Notes: generated by a model from the sequence alone, not told the origin. 64,000 bases of DNA from Parascardovia denticolens DSM 10105 = JCM 12538 (GCF_001042675.1 NZ_AP012333.1:1116001-1180000); one strand, 5' to 3'. Positions 24,705-34,243 are shown, counted from the stretch's first letter. Program-made: numbers and translations.

Positions 24705-25893
24705 ATGAAGTCTTATATCTTTAATGACCGCCAAAGAACGCTAATTGCTCATGAAGAATATAATGGAAAAAAATTATTATCAGAAAAAGCATGTCACCAT
24801 TAAAGACGGTACAGAGATAAGCGAAACTGTTGACGTAGTCCATGATCCCGTTACAGGTCCTGATGCTGTGGCAATTAAACAAGGCAAGACAGTACGTATC
24901 CTTTTCCAAGGATCAAAGCAGATTTTTTTCTGATTGGGTTGCGAACGATTTTGTAGAAGGATCAGATTTACTCGGATTAGGCATACCTGTTAGATCGGCA
25001 TACATACCACTGTTTAACCGGTTTAAACAATCTTCTTCCTTCCTCAAAAAGGAAATGGCAAAGTATCCAGATTGCAAATTCGAAGTTTACGGTCACTCAT
25101 TAGGCTCTATGGACGGACAATATGCCGTGTCATCACTCGACGATGATGAAGCCAAACGTTTAAGCGGTGCATGGGTTTATGAAGGGCCGAATATTTACGA
25201 AAACCTTACCGACGCACAGAGGAAAAGAGCAAAATCCTACCAAGGACGTGTTCATAACTATGTTGACCAAAAAGATCTTGTCCCCTTCGGATACCCAGAT
25301 AAGAAGGTCATGGCTTATTCATCTGACCAGGCTATTGATCCCGACATGGGCAACACAGTCTACGTTTATGAAGATTCTCCTTACGTGGGAAGTCTATACC
25401 GCATTGACTCGAAAAAAGCAAAGGGTAATAATCTCCTCTCACAAAAAAATCAACCAGCACATGTGGGGTGGATATTTCTTTACCAAAGATGGAACGCTTG
25501 TCCTTCAACCGAAATCTACTTTACGAAATGAGAAGAAAGCCCTCAAAGCTTTGTCCAGTAAGATCTCTCATTGGTCAAATTCATCACACGGCGCAACCAG
25601 CGGGCAGAAATTATTCGTCGAAGTCGAGCAGACATGTATCGTCATCAGCTCCGTTAACAATCTCGTTGATTCAATGGAATTTGATTTAAAGAGAGCAAAG
25701 GCATCTATGGAAACCGATGAATACGACTCGCAAGAAATGGAAGGAAACCGTGGAAGAAAGGGCTTCCGCTTGCGCGACCGACATTAAAAAGAGCACTGAT
25801 TCAATGAACAACTCATTGAAAGGTACATTCGGCAATGCGGTGCAATCCGCCTATTCCAAGAACCAGCAGGCTCCGAAAAAAGCAATCACTTAA
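24705..25893 (+). pseudogene. Decayed lipase-type toxin with C-terminal helical (LXG-like) region
   Basis: Four frames join into about 395 residues: KSYIFNDRQRTLIAHEEYNG; VVHDPVTGPDAVAIKQGKTV; RILFQGSKQI and FSDWVANDF; the lipase nucleophile elbow VYGHSLGSMDGQYA (G-x-S-x-G); NYVDQKDLVPFGY; GYFFTKDGTLVLQPKSTLRN; then about 120 residues of charged helical sequence ending NQQAPKKAIT. Breaks: A7 at 24767-24773, T7 at 24923-24929, G4 at 25465-25468, and near 25725-25729; each is repaired by dropping one base. An alpha/beta hydrolase domain followed by a helical tail matches the reverse-domain type VII secreted lipase toxins known in Firmicutes (TslA of Staphylococcus aureus). A+T-rich, unlike its neighbours, so probably acquired. 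Confidence 0.68.
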
Positions 25894-25904
25894 TCGATAG
25901 GCGA

Positions 25905-25945
25905 GAAGCGACTAGGCAACGAGACGGCTAGGCAACGCGGCAACC
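25905..25945. repeat. Direct repeats CTAGGCAACG near the edge of the A+T-rich insert
   Basis: CTAGGCAACG occurs at about 25912 and 25930, 18 bases apart, just after the lipase pseudogene. They could be a scar of insertion; no matching copy was seen at the other edge. Confidence 0.35.
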
Positions 25946-26000
25946 GCTACGCGAACGCAGATCCCTGCCGCTTGGTCGCTCGCCGCCGGCGCCATCAAGC

Positions 26001-26693
26001 CTAGTCTTCCGACTCGGAAGCAGGGTCTTCTTTATCCTCTTTTTTGCTATCTTTATCGTCCTTCGATGCCTTCTTGGCCTCTTTCGCCGCCTTCTTGGCT
26101 GCGGCCTTTTCGGCCTTCTCCTCTTCCTCCAGGCGGAAAAGGGTCTGGTAGGCGGCCTCTTCAGGAGCCTGGGCATGATGCTTCTCATCCCCGGGTTCGG
26201 GATCCTGATAACCGAGATTGACGTCAAGCAGCCTCTGGGCCTCCTCGTCGTCGATCTTCTCGCTGAGGGCGATCTCCGAGGTCAGGATGTTGCGGGCCTT
26301 GGACAGCATGCGCTTCTCCCCGGCCGAAAGACCATGCTCGTCATCGTCGCGCTGGGAAAGGTCGCGGACCACTTCCGCGATTTTATTGACGTCCCCGGTG
26401 GCGATTTTCTCCACATTCAACTTATAACGGCGAGACCAATTGGTCTTTTCCTCCACGATGGGGGTCCGCAGGATCTCGAAGACCTTGGCCACGGCCACCC
26501 CATTGACCACTTCGCGCACGCCGACCTTATCCACGGCGTCGGCGGGGACGCTGATTTCCAGACCATCGGAGGACAGGACGGTCAGGCGCAGATAAATCCT
26601 GGTGACCCCGCGCAGGGTCCGCTCGGTGATCTCCTCGATGCGGGCAGCTCCATGACGTGGGTATACGACAGTGTCACCAACTTTATATTCCAT
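26001..26693 (-). CDS. CarD/CdnL-type RNA polymerase-binding regulator with charged tail
   Basis: 230 residues from the ATG at 26693; longer frames upstream add an unrelated hydrophobic piece. An N-terminal Tudor-like RNA polymerase beta-subunit interaction domain (about 1-60; [20 protein letters not shown]) is followed by the helical DNA-binding domain (about 75-160; [33 protein letters not shown]). CarD stabilises promoter open complexes, notably at rRNA promoters in mycobacteria. The last 55 residues are almost all Ala, Lys, Glu, Asp and Ser ([18 protein letters not shown]), an extension beyond the usual about 160-residue protein. Divergent from glgB. Confidence 0.92.
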   Translation of the reverse strand: MEYKVGDTVVYPRHGAARIEEITERTLRGVTRIYLRLTVLSSDGLEISVPADAVDKVGVREVVNGVAVAKVFEILRTPIVEEKTNWSRRYKLNVEKIATGDVNKIAEVVRDLSQRDDDEHGLSAGEKRMLSKARNILTSEIALSEKIDDEEAQRLLDVNLGYQDPEPGDEKHHAQAPEEAAYQTLFRLEEEEKAEKAAAKKAAKEAKKASKDDKDSKKEDKEDPASESED

Positions 26694-26790
26694 ATATAAA
26701 CACCCTTCGCGTAAAGTCAACTTGTCTATTATGCTCTGGGGCACGGACAGGAAGTCTAGGAAAATCAGAGCTTCCAGGAACACTCTGATT

Positions 26791-26818
26791 AGCTTTATTC
26801 CGATTTTCGTTTACAATG
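26791..26818 (+). promoter_or_regulatory. Candidate glgB promoter
   Basis: TTAGCT, 17 bases, TACAAT, about 40 bases before the ATG at 26857. The -35 is weak. Confidence 0.35.
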
Positions 26819-26856
26819 GGAGATGTTATATTTTGGAGCAAAGGATAGGAGCAACG

Positions 26857-29094
26857 ATGCCAATCCCCGTTTCGCATTCCGTTTTAGACCAGGTTTCGAA
26901 CGGCGTTTATTACAATCCGCATGAGGTGCTCGGGGTTCATCTGGACGACTCTCGAGAGGAAGAAGGAAAGAAGACCGGACCTGTGGCGACCGTGCGTGTG
27001 CTGCGCCCCCTCGCCGCCACCGTGACCATCATCACCGAGAAGGGCGAATACGAAGCGACCCATGAGTGGAATGGGGTCTTCGTGGCCGACCTTCCTGCCG
27101 TGGCCGACGGCGATTCCTGGACCGTCCCCGACTACCGGGTGCGCACCGAGTACGAGGATGGAGAGACCAACCTGCAGGACGACCCCTACCGCTACCTGCC
27201 TACCGTGGGTGAGCTTGACACCTACCTCTTCAACGAAGGCCGCCATGAGCGCCTCTGGGAAGTCTTGGGCGCTCATGTGCGCACTTACGTGGACCCCATG
27301 GGAGATCCTGATGGGTCGTCCGACAACTCCGTCACCGGAACCTCCTTCGCCGTGTGGGCGCCGAACGCCCATGCCGTGCGCGTGGTCGGCGATTTCGACG
27401 GTTGGGGCGGACGCCAATACGCCATGCGGGAACTGGGTTCCAGCGGCGTCTGGGAGATCTTCATCCCCGGTATCCATGCCGGCGAGCGTTACAAGTACGA
27501 AATCCTCAACGCCAACAACGAGTGGAAGCAAAAGGCCGACCCCATGGAGAGGTATCATCAGATTCCTCCGGAGACGGCCTCCATCGTGACCGACTCCCAC
27601 TACGAGTGGAAAGACAACGAATGGATGCGGTCCCGCGCCTTGAAGAACCCCCATCTGGGTCCGGTCAGCGTGTACGAAGTGCACGCCGGCAGCTGGAAGC
27701 GTGGGGAAAGCTACCGCCAGTTGGCTGATGACTTGGTCGCCTACGTGAAGGATATGGGCTTCACCCATGTGGAGTTCATGCCTTTGGCCGAGCATCCTTT
27801 CGAAGGCTCGTGGGGTTACCAAGTGACCGGCTATTACGCGCCTGACTCCCGCCACGGCCAGCCTGACGACCTGCGTTATCTGATCGACCGCTGCCACCAG
27901 GAAGGCATCGGGGTCATCATGGACTGGGTCCCCGCCCATTTCCCCAAGGATGACTTCGCTCTAGCCCGTTTTGATGGCACCCCCTTGTATGAGGACCCGG
28001 ACCCTCTGCGCGGGGAGCATCCCGACTGGGGCACTTACATCTTCAACTTCGGCCGTAACGAGGTGCGTAACTTCTTGGTCGCCAACGCCTCCTACTGGCT
28101 GAGCGAATTCCATGTGGACAGCCTGCGCGTGGACGCCGTCTCCTCCATGCTTTACCTGGATTACAGCCGCGAGAACGGCCAATGGCGTCCCAACAAGTAC
28201 GGCGGCAACGAAAACCTGGAGGCCATCTCCTTCCTGCAGGAAACCACCGCCACCTCCTACCGCAACAACCCCGGCATCATGATGATCGCCGAGGAATCCA
28301 CCTCCTGGCAAGGGGTCACCGCCCCCACCGATTCCGGCGGCCTGGGCTTCGGCCTCAAGTGGAACATGGGTTGGATGCACGACACCTTGGATTACCTGAG
28401 CAAGCATCCTCTGGACCGCAAGTGGCATCACAACGAAATCACTTTCTCCATGGTCTACGCCTATTCCGAGCACTACATCCTGCCCATCTCCCATGATGAG
28501 GTCGTCCATGGAAAGGGTTCCCTCATCGGCCGCATGCCTGGGGACGACTGGCAGCGTTTCGCCGGCGTGCGCGCCCTCTTCGCCTATCAGTGGACTCATC
28601 CAGGAAAGAACCTCACCTTCATGGGCAATGAGATGGCCCAATTCGGCGAATGGAACGAGAAGTGGAGCATCGATTGGGATTGCCTCAACTGGGAGGACCA
28701 TCGCGGGGTCCAACGCCTGGTCCGCGACCTGAACGACCTCTACAAGAGCCATTCCCAGCTCTGGGAGCTTGATTTCGAGCCGGAAGGCTTCCAATGGTTG
28801 ACCAGCGACGACGCCGATTACAACACCCTCAGCTATATGAGGCTCAACAAGGCCGGTAAGCCTTTGGTCGTGGTCGTCAACTTCTCCGGATCCGCCTGGC
28901 AAAGCTACCGGGTCCCCCTGTCCCAAGGCGGGAAGTGGAAGGAGATCTTCACCACCGATGACGCCAAGTACGGCGGTTCGGACATCCACAATGAGGATAT
29001 CCAGGTGGTCGACGGCGAATTCCATGGCCGTAACTGGTCCACTTACCTGACCATCCCCGCCTTGGGGGCGATCATCCTGGAGCCGGAAGACTAA
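26857..29094 (+). CDS. glgB: 1,4-alpha-glucan branching enzyme
   Basis: 745 residues from the ATG at 26857, which has AGGAG 5 bases upstream; longer in-frame starts cross the promoter region. It introduces alpha-1,6 branches into glycogen. An N-terminal domain and CBM48 ([22 protein letters not shown], about 164-185; shown in part) precede the GH13 barrel: [20 protein letters not shown] (about 305), [12 protein letters not shown] with the nucleophile Asp (about 425), MMIAEEST with the acid/base Glu (about 477) and [15 protein letters not shown] (about 545). Full length. It ends at a strong terminator. Complements glgX at 459. Confidence 0.96.
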   Translation: MPIPVSHSVLDQVSNGVYYNPHEVLGVHLDDSREEEGKKTGPVATVRVLRPLAATVTIITEKGEYEATHEWNGVFVADLPAVADGDSWTVPDYRVRTEYEDGETNLQDDPYRYLPTVGELDTYLFNEGRHERLWEVLGAHVRTYVDPMGDPDGSSDNSVTGTSFAVWAPNAHAVRVVGDFDGWGGRQYAMRELGSSGVWEIFIPGIHAGERYKYEILNANNEWKQKADPMERYHQIPPETASIVTDSHYEWKDNEWMRSRALKNPHLGPVSVYEVHAGSWKRGESYRQLADDLVAYVKDMGFTHVEFMPLAEHPFEGSWGYQVTGYYAPDSRHGQPDDLRYLIDRCHQEGIGVIMDWVPAHFPKDDFALARFDGTPLYEDPDPLRGEHPDWGTYIFNFGRNEVRNFLVANASYWLSEFHVDSLRVDAVSSMLYLDYSRENGQWRPNKYGGNENLEAISFLQETTATSYRNNPGIMMIAEESTSWQGVTAPTDSGGLGFGLKWNMGWMHDTLDYLSKHPLDRKWHHNEITFSMVYAYSEHYILPISHDEVVHGKGSLIGRMPGDDWQRFAGVRALFAYQWTHPGKNLTFMGNEMAQFGEWNEKWSIDWDCLNWEDHRGVQRLVRDLNDLYKSHSQLWELDFEPEGFQWLTSDDADYNTLSYMRLNKAGKPLVVVVNFSGSAWQSYRVPLSQGGKWKEIFTTDDAKYGGSDIHNEDIQVVDGEFHGRNWSTYLTIPALGAIILEPED

Positions 29095-29157
29095 GCCGCT
29101 GAGAAGCGGGGCCTCGTCTGCCTTCATCCTGATAGACGACGGCGGACCGACCATATG

Positions 29158-29198
29158 AAAAGCCCGGCGGGTGGCCTTCGACCATTCCCGGGCTTTTC
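29158..29198 (+). terminator. Intrinsic terminator after glgB
   Basis: AAAAGCCCGG pairs perfectly with CCGGGCTTTT across a 20-base loop; the right arm supplies the T tract. Confidence 0.85.
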
Positions 29199-29313
29199 CG
29201 TGGATCACGGCCGACCTGGACCTAAAGGAAAGTGGAGGAAGTGGAAGGAAAATGTGAAGGGCCTCTTGTACTATGGTCAGTATTGTCGATATTGATGAGG
29301 ATATGAAAACATT

Positions 29314-30033
29314 ATGATCAACGCTACTTCAGGAAGAACCGGTCAGTTCTCCATTCTCGTTGTTGAAGACGAACCCACCCTTGCGACCGCCATCGGCCAA
29401 CGATTGGCGTCGGAAGGCTGGAGCACCCGAATCGCCGGTGATGGGGCCAGCGCCGTCCAGCTAGCCGCCACCTATAGGCCCGATCTGATCATCATGGACA
29501 TCATGCTCCCCGTCATGGATGGCCTGGAGGCCACCAAACGCATCGTGACCATGCGCCCCGTGCCCATCCTCATGCTGACCGCCCGCGACGACGAAACCGA
29601 TAAGGTCATCGGTCTGGGCGCCGGAGCCGACGATTACATGACCAAGCCTTTCTCCATGCGCGAGCTGGTCGCCCGCTGCAAGGCCCTGCTGCGCCGGGTG
29701 GAAAGGGCCAAGGTCATCGCCAAGAACTCTGAGAACGAGAAGGTCCTGGAATTCCACGGCCTCACCATCGATCCCGCCCAAAGGCTGGTCGTCCTGCGCG
29801 GGGAAGAGATCCATCTGACCCCCACCGAGTTCGACCTCCTGGCCACTTTGGCCCGCAAGCCCAAGCAGGTCCTGACCCGCGAGAAGCTCCTGGAAGAGGT
29901 CTGGGACTGGGTGGACGCTTCCGGCACCCGTACGGTGGATTCCCACGTGAAGGCCTTGCGCCACAAGCTCGGCTCGGAGATGATCCGGACCGTGCACGGC
30001 GTCGGTTACGCCTTCGAGCCCCCTGAGGCTTAG
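29314..30033 (+). CDS. OmpR/PhoB-family response regulator
   Basis: 239 residues. Receiver domain (about 12-130): acidic VVEDEP, phospho-acceptor Asp in IIMDIMLPVMDG, Thr in MLTARD, Lys in MTKPFSMREL. Winged-helix DNA-binding domain (about 145-238): LTPTEFDLLATLARKPKQVL, then SGTRTVDSHVKALRHKLG and GVGYAFEPPE. The kinase gene starts 2 bases after the stop, so they are one operon. Start chosen at the ATG at 29314; GAGGAT lies 12 bases upstream, a little far. The stimulus is not apparent. It follows glgB but is separated by a terminator. Confidence 0.92.
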   Translation: MINATSGRTGQFSILVVEDEPTLATAIGQRLASEGWSTRIAGDGASAVQLAATYRPDLIIMDIMLPVMDGLEATKRIVTMRPVPILMLTARDDETDKVIGLGAGADDYMTKPFSMRELVARCKALLRRVERAKVIAKNSENEKVLEFHGLTIDPAQRLVVLRGEEIHLTPTEFDLLATLARKPKQVLTREKLLEEVWDWVDASGTRTVDSHVKALRHKLGSEMIRTVHGVGYAFEPPEA

Positions 30034-30035
30034 TC

Positions 30036-31427
30036 GTGTCAGAGAACCGTCGCTCCCCCTCCTCCGAACCTTCCTATTCCCCTGATTCCCCCCGTTCTTC
30101 CGCTTCCTCCGACGACCCTTCCGCCGCATCCACCTACGACTCCTTGCGCATCGTGGGCGCGAAAGCGACCTCCCGATTCCGTCTCCCGCGCACATCCTCA
30201 TCGGCCCCGCATCATACGGCCCCTCACGGCTTATACAGCAAGGCCGCGTACGACATCTACAGCTCCGACAAGCAGGCCGGAGGGCGGGGTGGCAAACGGG
30301 CCGGAGCGCACCCGAAGACGCAACCCATAAGGCGGAACGAAAGCCCCTCATCGCAGACGCCATCCGGCTCCCCCTCCCGGGAAAGGTCCTTCCTCAGCCG
30401 CCCCATCGGGATTTTCACCTCCCTCAAAATGGAGCTGGGGGCCATCATCACCATGGCGACCGCCGTAGCCTTCCTCATGTCCTGGTTCCTGCTGCGTTAT
30501 CATCTGAGCGGCTGGATCGCCATGCCCCTGACCTTGGTGGTGGCCCTGGGAATCACCTACGTCTTCTCCCGTGGCCTGGTCTCCCCTCTAGGCGAGATCC
30601 GGGACGCGGCGGAACAGATGCAGGAAGGGCATTATCAGGTCCGCGTCAATAAGGCCTTGTCCAGCCGGGATGAAATCGGCCAGCTGGCCCGCTCCTTCAA
30701 CGCCATGGCCGAGGAGTTGGAGCACGCCGACCAGATGCGGCGGGACCTCATCGCCAACGTGAGCCATGAGCTGCGCACCCCGGTGTCCGCCTTGCAGGCC
30801 CAGGTGGAGAACATGGCCGACGGCGTGGTGGAGCCGACCCCCGCCAACTTGGAAAGCATCCTCAACCAGACCCACCGGCTCAGCGACCTCATCGCCTTCC
30901 TCCTAGACATGTCCCGGGTGGAAGCCGGGGCCGCCAGCCTGGAGATCAGCACTTTTAACGTCAAGGATTTCATCGACGACGTGGTGCAGCCTTTGGAGAT
31001 AGCCGACGGCGGTCACGGCCACATCATCAACGTGCGCGTGCCGGCCAACATCACCATGGAAGGCGACCAGGACCGCCTGCGTCAGCTTTACACCAACATC
31101 ATCTCCAACGCCCTCAAACATTCGGCCGACGAGACTTCCATCCTGGTCGAGGTCAACGAGGACATCCCCCATGGGACCATCGTTTCGAACATCGTCAACT
31201 TCGGTTCTCAGATCCCCCAAGAGGCCCGTTCCGACATCTTCCGTCGTTACGTGAAAGGCCAAGGGAGCAGACCGGGGACCAGTTCCGGAGGGACCGGCCT
31301 GGGCCTGTCCATCGCCCGATGGGCCGCCCAGCTGCATTCGGGGACGGTCCGGGTGGTCGATGACGCCCGCGGGGCCAACTTCGAGATCATCCTGCCCAAA
31401 TACCATATCGAGGATGATGAGGACTAA
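30036..31427 (+). CDS. Sensor histidine kinase partner of the OmpR-type regulator
   Basis: 463 residues, GTG start. The first 125 residues are Ser/Pro/Arg-rich and probably disordered in the cytoplasm; two close helices (about 130-175) form a hairpin with hardly any external loop, so it may sense membrane or internal cues. HAMP (about 178-232), DHp with the phospho-His in ANVSHELRTPVSAL (about 243), N box LYTNIISNALKHS (about 348), and GTGLGLSIARW (about 425). The G1 box reads NFGSQIP rather than DxGxG, a variant also seen in VanS-like kinases. Two bases separate it from the regulator gene. Confidence 0.88.
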   Translation: MSENRRSPSSEPSYSPDSPRSSASSDDPSAASTYDSLRIVGAKATSRFRLPRTSSSAPHHTAPHGLYSKAAYDIYSSDKQAGGRGGKRAGAHPKTQPIRRNESPSSQTPSGSPSRERSFLSRPIGIFTSLKMELGAIITMATAVAFLMSWFLLRYHLSGWIAMPLTLVVALGITYVFSRGLVSPLGEIRDAAEQMQEGHYQVRVNKALSSRDEIGQLARSFNAMAEELEHADQMRRDLIANVSHELRTPVSALQAQVENMADGVVEPTPANLESILNQTHRLSDLIAFLLDMSRVEAGAASLEISTFNVKDFIDDVVQPLEIADGGHGHIINVRVPANITMEGDQDRLRQLYTNIISNALKHSADETSILVEVNEDIPHGTIVSNIVNFGSQIPQEARSDIFRRYVKGQGSRPGTSSGGTGLGLSIARWAAQLHSGTVRVVDDARGANFEIILPKYHIEDDED

Positions 31428-31494
31428 GCGGAAGGCTTGATTTTCCGCGTGTGTTGCGGGCCCCTTTTCTGTCGCATTCACCTGTCATAATAAT

Positions 31495-31508
31495 CGAACA
31501 AATGTTCG
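31495..31508 (+). promoter_or_regulatory. LexA (SOS) box upstream of umuDC
   Basis: CGAACAAATGTTCG is a perfect 5-bp-arm palindrome matching the Gram-positive LexA consensus CGAACRNRYGTTCG, 15 bases before the umuD ATG. Confidence 0.9.
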
Positions 31509-31523
31509 AAAGAGGTGATTGCC

Positions 31524-31937
31524 ATGCTAATACCAAAGGCGTTGGAAGCTGTGCATGCCGGATTTCCCTCGGTGGCGCAGGATTATTTCGATGGGGATTT
31601 TTCCTTCGACGAGAACGTCATCATTCACCCCGACACCACCTTCATCGTCACCGTGGCCGGTGACTCCATGCAGGGGGCAGGGATTTTCGACGGGGACCTC
31701 CTCATCGTCGACCGTTCCTTGCCCGCCCAGGAAAACGATGTGGTCATCGCCGCCATCGATGGGGAGCTGACGGTCAAAAGGCTGGTCATCGACCAGGAGG
31801 GGAATCCCGTTCTCCACCCGGAGAACCCCTCCTACCCCGACATCCATCTTTATTGGGAGGCGGATGCGCTCATCTGGGGCGTGGTCCTCGGGAATTTCCA
31901 TTGGCAAAGGGCTCAAACGGAAAGACCGGTGAAGTGA
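31524..31937 (+). CDS. umuD: UmuD-like LexA-family (S24) autoprotease
   Basis: 137 residues from the ATG at 31524, with AGAGGTGATT about 5 bases upstream; the GTG at 31515 lies inside that ribosome site. An Ala-Gly cleavage site in VHAGFPSVAQDYF (about 14-26), the nucleophile Ser in VTVAGDSMQGAGIFDGD (about 48) and the general base Lys in ELTVKRL (about 85) are present. No DNA-binding domain, so it is UmuD rather than LexA. RecA-stimulated self-cleavage activates it as the partner of UmuC in translesion synthesis. The SOS box upstream and umuC 3 bases downstream make a DNA-damage-induced operon. Confidence 0.9.
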   Translation: MLIPKALEAVHAGFPSVAQDYFDGDFSFDENVIIHPDTTFIVTVAGDSMQGAGIFDGDLLIVDRSLPAQENDVVIAAIDGELTVKRLVIDQEGNPVLHPENPSYPDIHLYWEADALIWGVVLGNFHWQRAQTERPVK

Positions 31938-31940
31938 ACC

Positions 31941-33248
31941 ATGACCGCCGCCTCCGTCGTTCTCGCCGATGCTAATAGTTTCTTCGCCTCCTGCGAGCGC
32001 GTCTTCCATCCCGACCTTCAAGGCAAACCCATCGTCGTGCTTTCCAACAATGACGGCTGCGTGGTGGCGCGCAGCGCCGAAGCGAAACGTTTAGGGGTCC
32101 CGATGGGGGCTCCTTGGTTCAAGATCAAGGAGAAGGCCAGGCGCTTGGGAGTGGTCGCCCGCAGCTCCAATTACGAGCTGTACGCCAGCCTGTCCACCCG
32201 TATGATGTCCATCATGACGGATTTCCTCCCCGGGCAGGAGGTCTACTCGATCGATGAAAGCTTCCTGACCAGCCCTTATGACGATGCGACCACCAGGGAA
32301 ATCTGTCTGGCCATGAAAGAGGCGATCTTCAAGAGGATCGGCGTACCGGTGTCCATTGGCATCGCCCCGACCAAGACCTTGGCCAAGGTGGTTAACCATT
32401 GGTCCAAAGACCATCCTGACACCCAGGGAGTCCTTTCCTGGAGCCAGGTGGACCCCTCCATCCTAGAGCAAGTGCCGGTGACCGCCCTTTGGGGGGTGGG
32501 CCGCCGGCTGGGCCCCCAGCTCATCAGTCAGGGGATTCTGACGGCCGCGGACCTGGCCCGGGCCGATACCGTCGCCATGAGACGGCGCTTCTCCTTGCCT
32601 CTGGAGAGGACGATCCTGGAGCTTCGCGGCACCCCCTGCATTGTGGAGGATGACGAGGGGGACGCCAACCACGGAATCCGGCGGGAGCAAATCCTTTGTT
32701 CCCGCATGTTCTCCCACCCCATCCAAGGCTACGAGACCCTTTGCCAGGCGGTGAGCGTCTACGCCCAAAAAGCGACCCGGCGGCTGAAACGTCAAGGCAG
32801 CCTGTGCTGCCTGGTCAGCGTTTTCTGTTCCACCAGCCGTTTCCGGGAACAGGAACGCTCCCGGGTTTGGTCCACGCAGACGCTGGACTCCCCCAGCGAC
32901 AGTCCCTTGGTCATTTCCAAAGCCGCCTGTCAAGCCATTCACGGCCGCATCAACCCCCATGCCCCCTATAACCGGGCGGGAGTGGTCCTCCAAGGATTGA
33001 CGGACGCCGATTCCTTCATCACCCTGGATGGGCTTGAAGCCCACCGGGATGACCAAGGGCTGGGAGAAATCCTAGAATCGGCCATCACCCGCTTCGGGCC
33101 CATGACGGTCGGCATCGGTTATGGGGGTATCCGCGGAAAAGGGTTGAAATCCAACGATACCGGAGCCGACTGGTCCATGAAAAGGCAAATGCTGTCCGAA
33201 CGATCGACCACCCGGTGGAAGGAGATGCCCGTCGTCAAAGCGAAGTAG
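31941..33248 (+). CDS. umuC: Y-family DNA polymerase (UmuC/DNA polymerase V subunit)
   Basis: 435 residues, similar to E. coli UmuC (422). Palm motifs ADANSFFASCERVFHPDL (first Asp, about 9) and EVYSIDESFL (Asp-Glu, about 103), NNDGCVVARS in the finger region, helix-hairpin-helix VPVTALWGVGRRLGPQL (about 174-190) and a little-finger domain plus the UmuC-specific C-terminal DUF4113-like end. It copies past DNA lesions with low fidelity. Cotranscribed with umuD under the SOS box at 31495. Confidence 0.93.
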   Translation: MTAASVVLADANSFFASCERVFHPDLQGKPIVVLSNNDGCVVARSAEAKRLGVPMGAPWFKIKEKARRLGVVARSSNYELYASLSTRMMSIMTDFLPGQEVYSIDESFLTSPYDDATTREICLAMKEAIFKRIGVPVSIGIAPTKTLAKVVNHWSKDHPDTQGVLSWSQVDPSILEQVPVTALWGVGRRLGPQLISQGILTAADLARADTVAMRRRFSLPLERTILELRGTPCIVEDDEGDANHGIRREQILCSRMFSHPIQGYETLCQAVSVYAQKATRRLKRQGSLCCLVSVFCSTSRFREQERSRVWSTQTLDSPSDSPLVISKAACQAIHGRINPHAPYNRAGVVLQGLTDADSFITLDGLEAHRDDQGLGEILESAITRFGPMTVGIGYGGIRGKGLKSNDTGADWSMKRQMLSERSTTRWKEMPVVKAK

Positions 33249-33449
33249 GAAAACAAAGTGGGAAAACGTCTTAGGGCCAAGGAAGGCCTAAAAATCGAAG
33301 AAAACAAAAAACACGGAAGCAAGAAAGAGCCTAGGGAATCTAGGGAATAGGGACGAAAGCCTATCGCGCCCATTACGGCATTACGACTCCCACACCGATT
33401 GCGACTATCACATCTATATCAACTCCCGCACCTATGTCGATTACCGCGC
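33249..33449. other. Non-coding spacer between umuC and comF
   Basis: Convergent genes. The first half is A-rich with AAAACAAAAAA; the second has degenerate words such as ATTACCGCGCTTACCGCGG and TATCACATCTATATC. No clear terminator and no gene. Confidence 0.4.
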
Positions 33450-34166
33450 TTACCGCGGCTCCCGCTCATCCGGGACCGTGCTGAGGGTCAGGCAGGCGAG
33501 GAGTTCCCCGCCCGCCTCTTCCAAGGCCTGATGGCAGGTGCGTAGGGTGGAACCAGTGGTCATGATGTCATCCACGAGAACCAAAGGGCGGCCACGCAAG
33601 CGCTCGGGATGGCTGACCACCACATGCCCCCGCAAGCGGGAGGAACGGTCCCTGCGATCGCTCTTTTCCACCGCCTTACGCAGTGACCCCCGAATGGTCA
33701 AGGCCGGCTCCCAATCCGCCCTGATTCCCACCCGCCCGCAGGCGGACACTAGGGATTCGCATAAAGGATGCACCTGCCACCGGCCACGTTTGTAAAACGA
33801 CTCTTTGCGGGAAGGGGTCGGCAGGAAGCAAAGACCATTCAGACGAGTCCGGAAGACAGGGTCCAGCCCGGCCAGGTAGCGGTAAAGGAGAATCCGCATG
33901 AAACGGCCGAAAGGTCCATCCAATTCGACATCCCCATGGTCCTTCCACGCCAGAATCGTCTGTCTGACCAGCCCCTGGTAAAGACTGCAGGAATGGACCT
34001 GGAGAGAAGGCCCTCCCGAAAGCGAGTGGTCATACAGGTTCCGGGAAAGGAAAAGGGAGAAGGCGGCCGAGCAGGCAGGGCACAAGATCCGGTCCGCCCT
34101 CCCACAGCCCGGACAGCAGCGCGGGAAAAGGAGGAACCTCATGTCGGAAAGGAATTCGGAAGTCAT
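33450..34166 (-). CDS. ComF-family phosphoribosyltransferase-like protein
   Basis: 238 residues. An N-terminal zinc-finger-like pair (CCPGCGRADRILCPAC, about 17-32) is followed by a type I phosphoribosyltransferase fold with FLPTPSRKESFYKRG (about 112-126) and the PRPP loop LVLVDDIMTTGSTLRTC (about 196-212). ComF proteins act in DNA uptake in competent bacteria, but many non-competent Actinobacteria carry them and the substrate is unknown. Start: no strong ribosome site. Two perfect DnaA boxes lie just upstream. Confidence 0.88.
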   Translation of the reverse strand: MTSEFLSDMRFLLFPRCCPGCGRADRILCPACSAAFSLFLSRNLYDHSLSGGPSLQVHSCSLYQGLVRQTILAWKDHGDVELDGPFGRFMRILLYRYLAGLDPVFRTRLNGLCFLPTPSRKESFYKRGRWQVHPLCESLVSACGRVGIRADWEPALTIRGSLRKAVEKSDRRDRSSRLRGHVVVSHPERLRGRPLVLVDDIMTTGSTLRTCHQALEEAGGELLACLTLSTVPDEREPR

Positions 34167-34243
34167 ATGCCCAGCGTAAAGGGCGGAAGTGGAGTCATCA
34201 ATCGGAAAAGGGGCATGTGGTCGAATGTGTGCCGATTCCGGTT

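Noticed and set aside
24721-24909. 62-codon open frame on the minus strand in the A+T-rich region
   Set aside because: Antisense to the lipase pseudogene, whose restored frames make sense; Cys/Phe-rich translation is what A+T-rich antisense gives.
23897-26000. Prophage or insertion sequence explaining the A+T-rich insert
   Set aside because: No integrase, transposase, terminal inverted repeats or tRNA target site; only short direct repeats at one edge.
27961-29208. 415-codon open frame on the minus strand
   Set aside because: Antisense to glgB and crosses its terminator.
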